A stretch of DNA of 6,811 nt from Halobacteriales archaeon (GTDB lineage Archaea > Thermoplasmatota > SW-10-69-26 > JACQPN01 > JAIVGT01), in contig JAIVGT010000236.1 of assembly GCA_020201485.1 (NCBI GenBank), positions 1-6,811 of the forward strand, given 5' to 3'. The translations under genes were made by a program, and so were the position numbers. Each line of letters opens with the position of its first letter. The first letter of the stretch is position 1. The notes below the pieces were generated by a model, which worked only from the letters and a program-made list of their open reading frames with translations, was not told the DNA's origin and did not search any database. Below are positions 5,543 through 6,811 of this stretch, one piece after another.

Positions 5543-6811
5543 GTGGAGGAGCCGGTCAAGGTCCAATACCAGGAGAGCGTCGAGAAGACGGCGCGCCTCA
5601 CCGAGCTGCTCTTCGGCTCCCCGAACATCCGGCTGAGCTACGCCATCATCGCCCTGAGCGCGGCCTCGGGCATCCTCGTGCTCCCCGGCCGGCAAGGCCT
5701 GCTCGCCGGCCTGCTGCTCGCGGCCGTGCCCGGCCTCGTCGCGGCCGCGCTCGGAGCGCCCCTGGCCACGGCCCTCGGCGGCACCTTCTACCCGCGGCGC
5801 GCGGCGTTCCTCGGGGCCATCAGCGCGTTCATGTTCGGCGCCACGCTCATCGGCGCGCGCCTCGTCAGCCTGGTCTATCCCATCGAGATGGTCCACGCCG
5901 TGCTCCTCGGCTTCGCGCTCACCTTGGCGCTGCGGCACAGCGTGCTCCTCGCCACGTGCGACAACCGGCAGCACCGCGCCCTGGCCGTGACGCTGCTTCC
6001 CTACATCGTGGCCGTGCCCGCCTTGCCCCTGGTGCTGGACTTCGGGCCCCGGGAGTGGGTCCTGGCCGTCCTGCTGCCCATCATCCACGTCGGGAGCGCG
6101 GCGTTCTTCCTCCGCATGTTCGACGCCCCGCTCACGAAGAACTTCGACGTGAGCGCGTTCGAGCTGTTCCGCTACTTCCTCGACCACTTCACCACGGGCA
6201 ACCCGCACGGCGAGACGGTCATGGACAAGTTCGGCGAGCCGGTGGAGGCCAAGGTCGGCGTCATCGCCTTCCGCCGCACGCAAGGGGCGAAGCGGGGCCA
6301 GGTCAAGGCCACCATCGTCGTCCCTGCGCTGCATCCCGGCCCGGTCGGCGAGCTGGGGGGCGGGGACCTGCCCGGCAAGATCGCGGAGCAAGTGCCCCTG
6401 AGCGAGATGGTGCTCGTGCCCCACGGCCCGGCTACGCACGACCTCAACCCCATCACGACCGCCGAGGTGGCCCGCGTGGGCAAGGCGGTGAACGAAGCCC
6501 TGGGCGGGCTGCGCTACGCGCCCGGCGGGAGCCAGTTCGTCGGCGCGTCGCGCGGCGTGCGCGTGTGCACGCAGCTCCTCGGCAACGGCGCGCTGCTCAC
6601 CTACGCGAGCTGGCCGGAGCCCATCGACGACGTCAGCTACGGAGTGGGGCGTGCGGCGGAGCTGAGCGCGCGGCTGGCCGGCGTGCAGGAGGCCATCTTC
6701 GTGGACTGCCACAACAGCCTGGAGCCCGGCGCGGGAGCGGTGTATCCGTGCACCCCGAGCGCGGACCGCATCGAGGAGCTGGCGCAGGAGACCACGCGGC
6801 TGGCGCAGAAG
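5543..6811 (+). CDS. DUF2070 family archaeal membrane protein (3' end cut off by window)
   Basis: The visible 423 codons run open through the right edge; DUF2070 proteins are usually about 550-620 residues, so roughly a quarter is missing. The N-terminal part (about residues 30-192) contains some six hydrophobic segments (near 31-48, 52-72, 88-110, 114-135, 147-166 and 171-191), so it is an integral membrane protein. A large soluble domain follows, with the family's hallmark motifs: HPGPVGELGGGDLPGKI (264-280), PHGPATHD (293-300) and DCHNSLEPGAG (388-398). The clustered His, Asp and Asn residues resemble a metal or phosphate site, but no activity is established for the family. I chose GTG 5543 because no other start codon exists in this frame after the preceding TAG; no ribosome binding site is visible. 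The family is almost confined to archaea, making this the main taxonomic marker in the window. Confidence 0.87.
   Translation, partial: MEEPVKVQYQESVEKTARLTELLFGSPNIRLSYAIIALSAASGILVLPGRQGLLAGLLLAAVPGLVAAALGAPLATALGGTFYPRRAAFLGAISAFMFGATLIGARLVSLVYPIEMVHAVLLGFALTLALRHSVLLATCDNRQHRALAVTLLPYIVAVPALPLVLDFGPREWVLAVLLPIIHVGSAAFFLRMFDAPLTKNFDVSAFELFRYFLDHFTTGNPHGETVMDKFGEPVEAKVGVIAFRRTQGAKRGQVKATIVVPALHPGPVGELGGGDLPGKIAEQVPLSEMVLVPHGPATHDLNPITTAEVARVGKAVNEALGGLRYAPGGSQFVGASRGVRVCTQLLGNGALLTYASWPEPIDDVSYGVGRAAELSARLAGVQEAIFVDCHNSLEPGAGAVYPCTPSADRIEELAQETTRLAQK

Noticed and set aside
3800..6712. A 970-codon minus-strand open frame extending upstream of rlmB through the dehydrogenase and DUF2070 genes
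   Set aside because: Only the last 261 codons show a protein family. The rest lies antisense to two clearly recognised genes and is low-complexity Arg/Ala/His/Val-rich sequence, as expected from scarce stop codons at this GC content.

Overview
The window is very GC-rich (roughly 70% by eye) and densely packed, with seven convincing protein-coding genes and no RNA gene, CRISPR array or insertion sequence that I can recognise. The best taxonomic clue is the right-hand gene, a multi-span membrane protein of the DUF2070 family, which is essentially archaeal. The high GC and the lack of ribosome binding sites before most first genes would suit a high-GC member of Thermoplasmatota or a related euryarchaeal lineage, but the phylum is an inference. 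Most of the other genes have a bacterial flavour, as is common in mesophilic archaeal genomes.

Layout. Positions 1-257 hold no gene I can support. From 258 to 3574 on the + strand lies a tight three-gene operon: a circularly permuted ATP-grasp protein (COG2308 type), an alpha-E domain protein (DUF403 type) that overlaps it by 7 bases, and a transglutaminase-like cysteine protease 15 bases further on. A small Cys4 zinc-ribbon gene follows (3656-3799) and may belong to the same transcript. Its stop codon abuts the stop codon of a convergent minus-strand gene, a SpoU/TrmH-family 23S rRNA 2'-O-ribose methyltransferase (RlmB-like, 3800-4582). A 51-base divergent gap then leads to a DHRS1-like short-chain dehydrogenase (4634-5500). 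A DUF2070 membrane protein (from 5543) follows and runs off the right edge.

Function. The first three genes form the known but biochemically undefined ATP-grasp / alpha-E / transglutaminase cassette. From their families, the ATP-grasp enzyme and its alpha-helical partner are thought to make a peptide or amide linkage, and the transglutaminase-fold peptidase to cut or process it. In many bacteria the cassette also carries a proteasome-like (Anbu) peptidase; none is seen here, and the zinc-ribbon gene sits in that downstream position. The remaining genes (rRNA methylation, a redox enzyme of unknown substrate, an archaeal membrane protein of unknown function) have no evident pathway link to the cassette. 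The points most worth pursuing are the cassette in an archaeal setting, the associated zinc ribbon, and the conserved His/Asp/Asn motifs in the DUF2070 protein.
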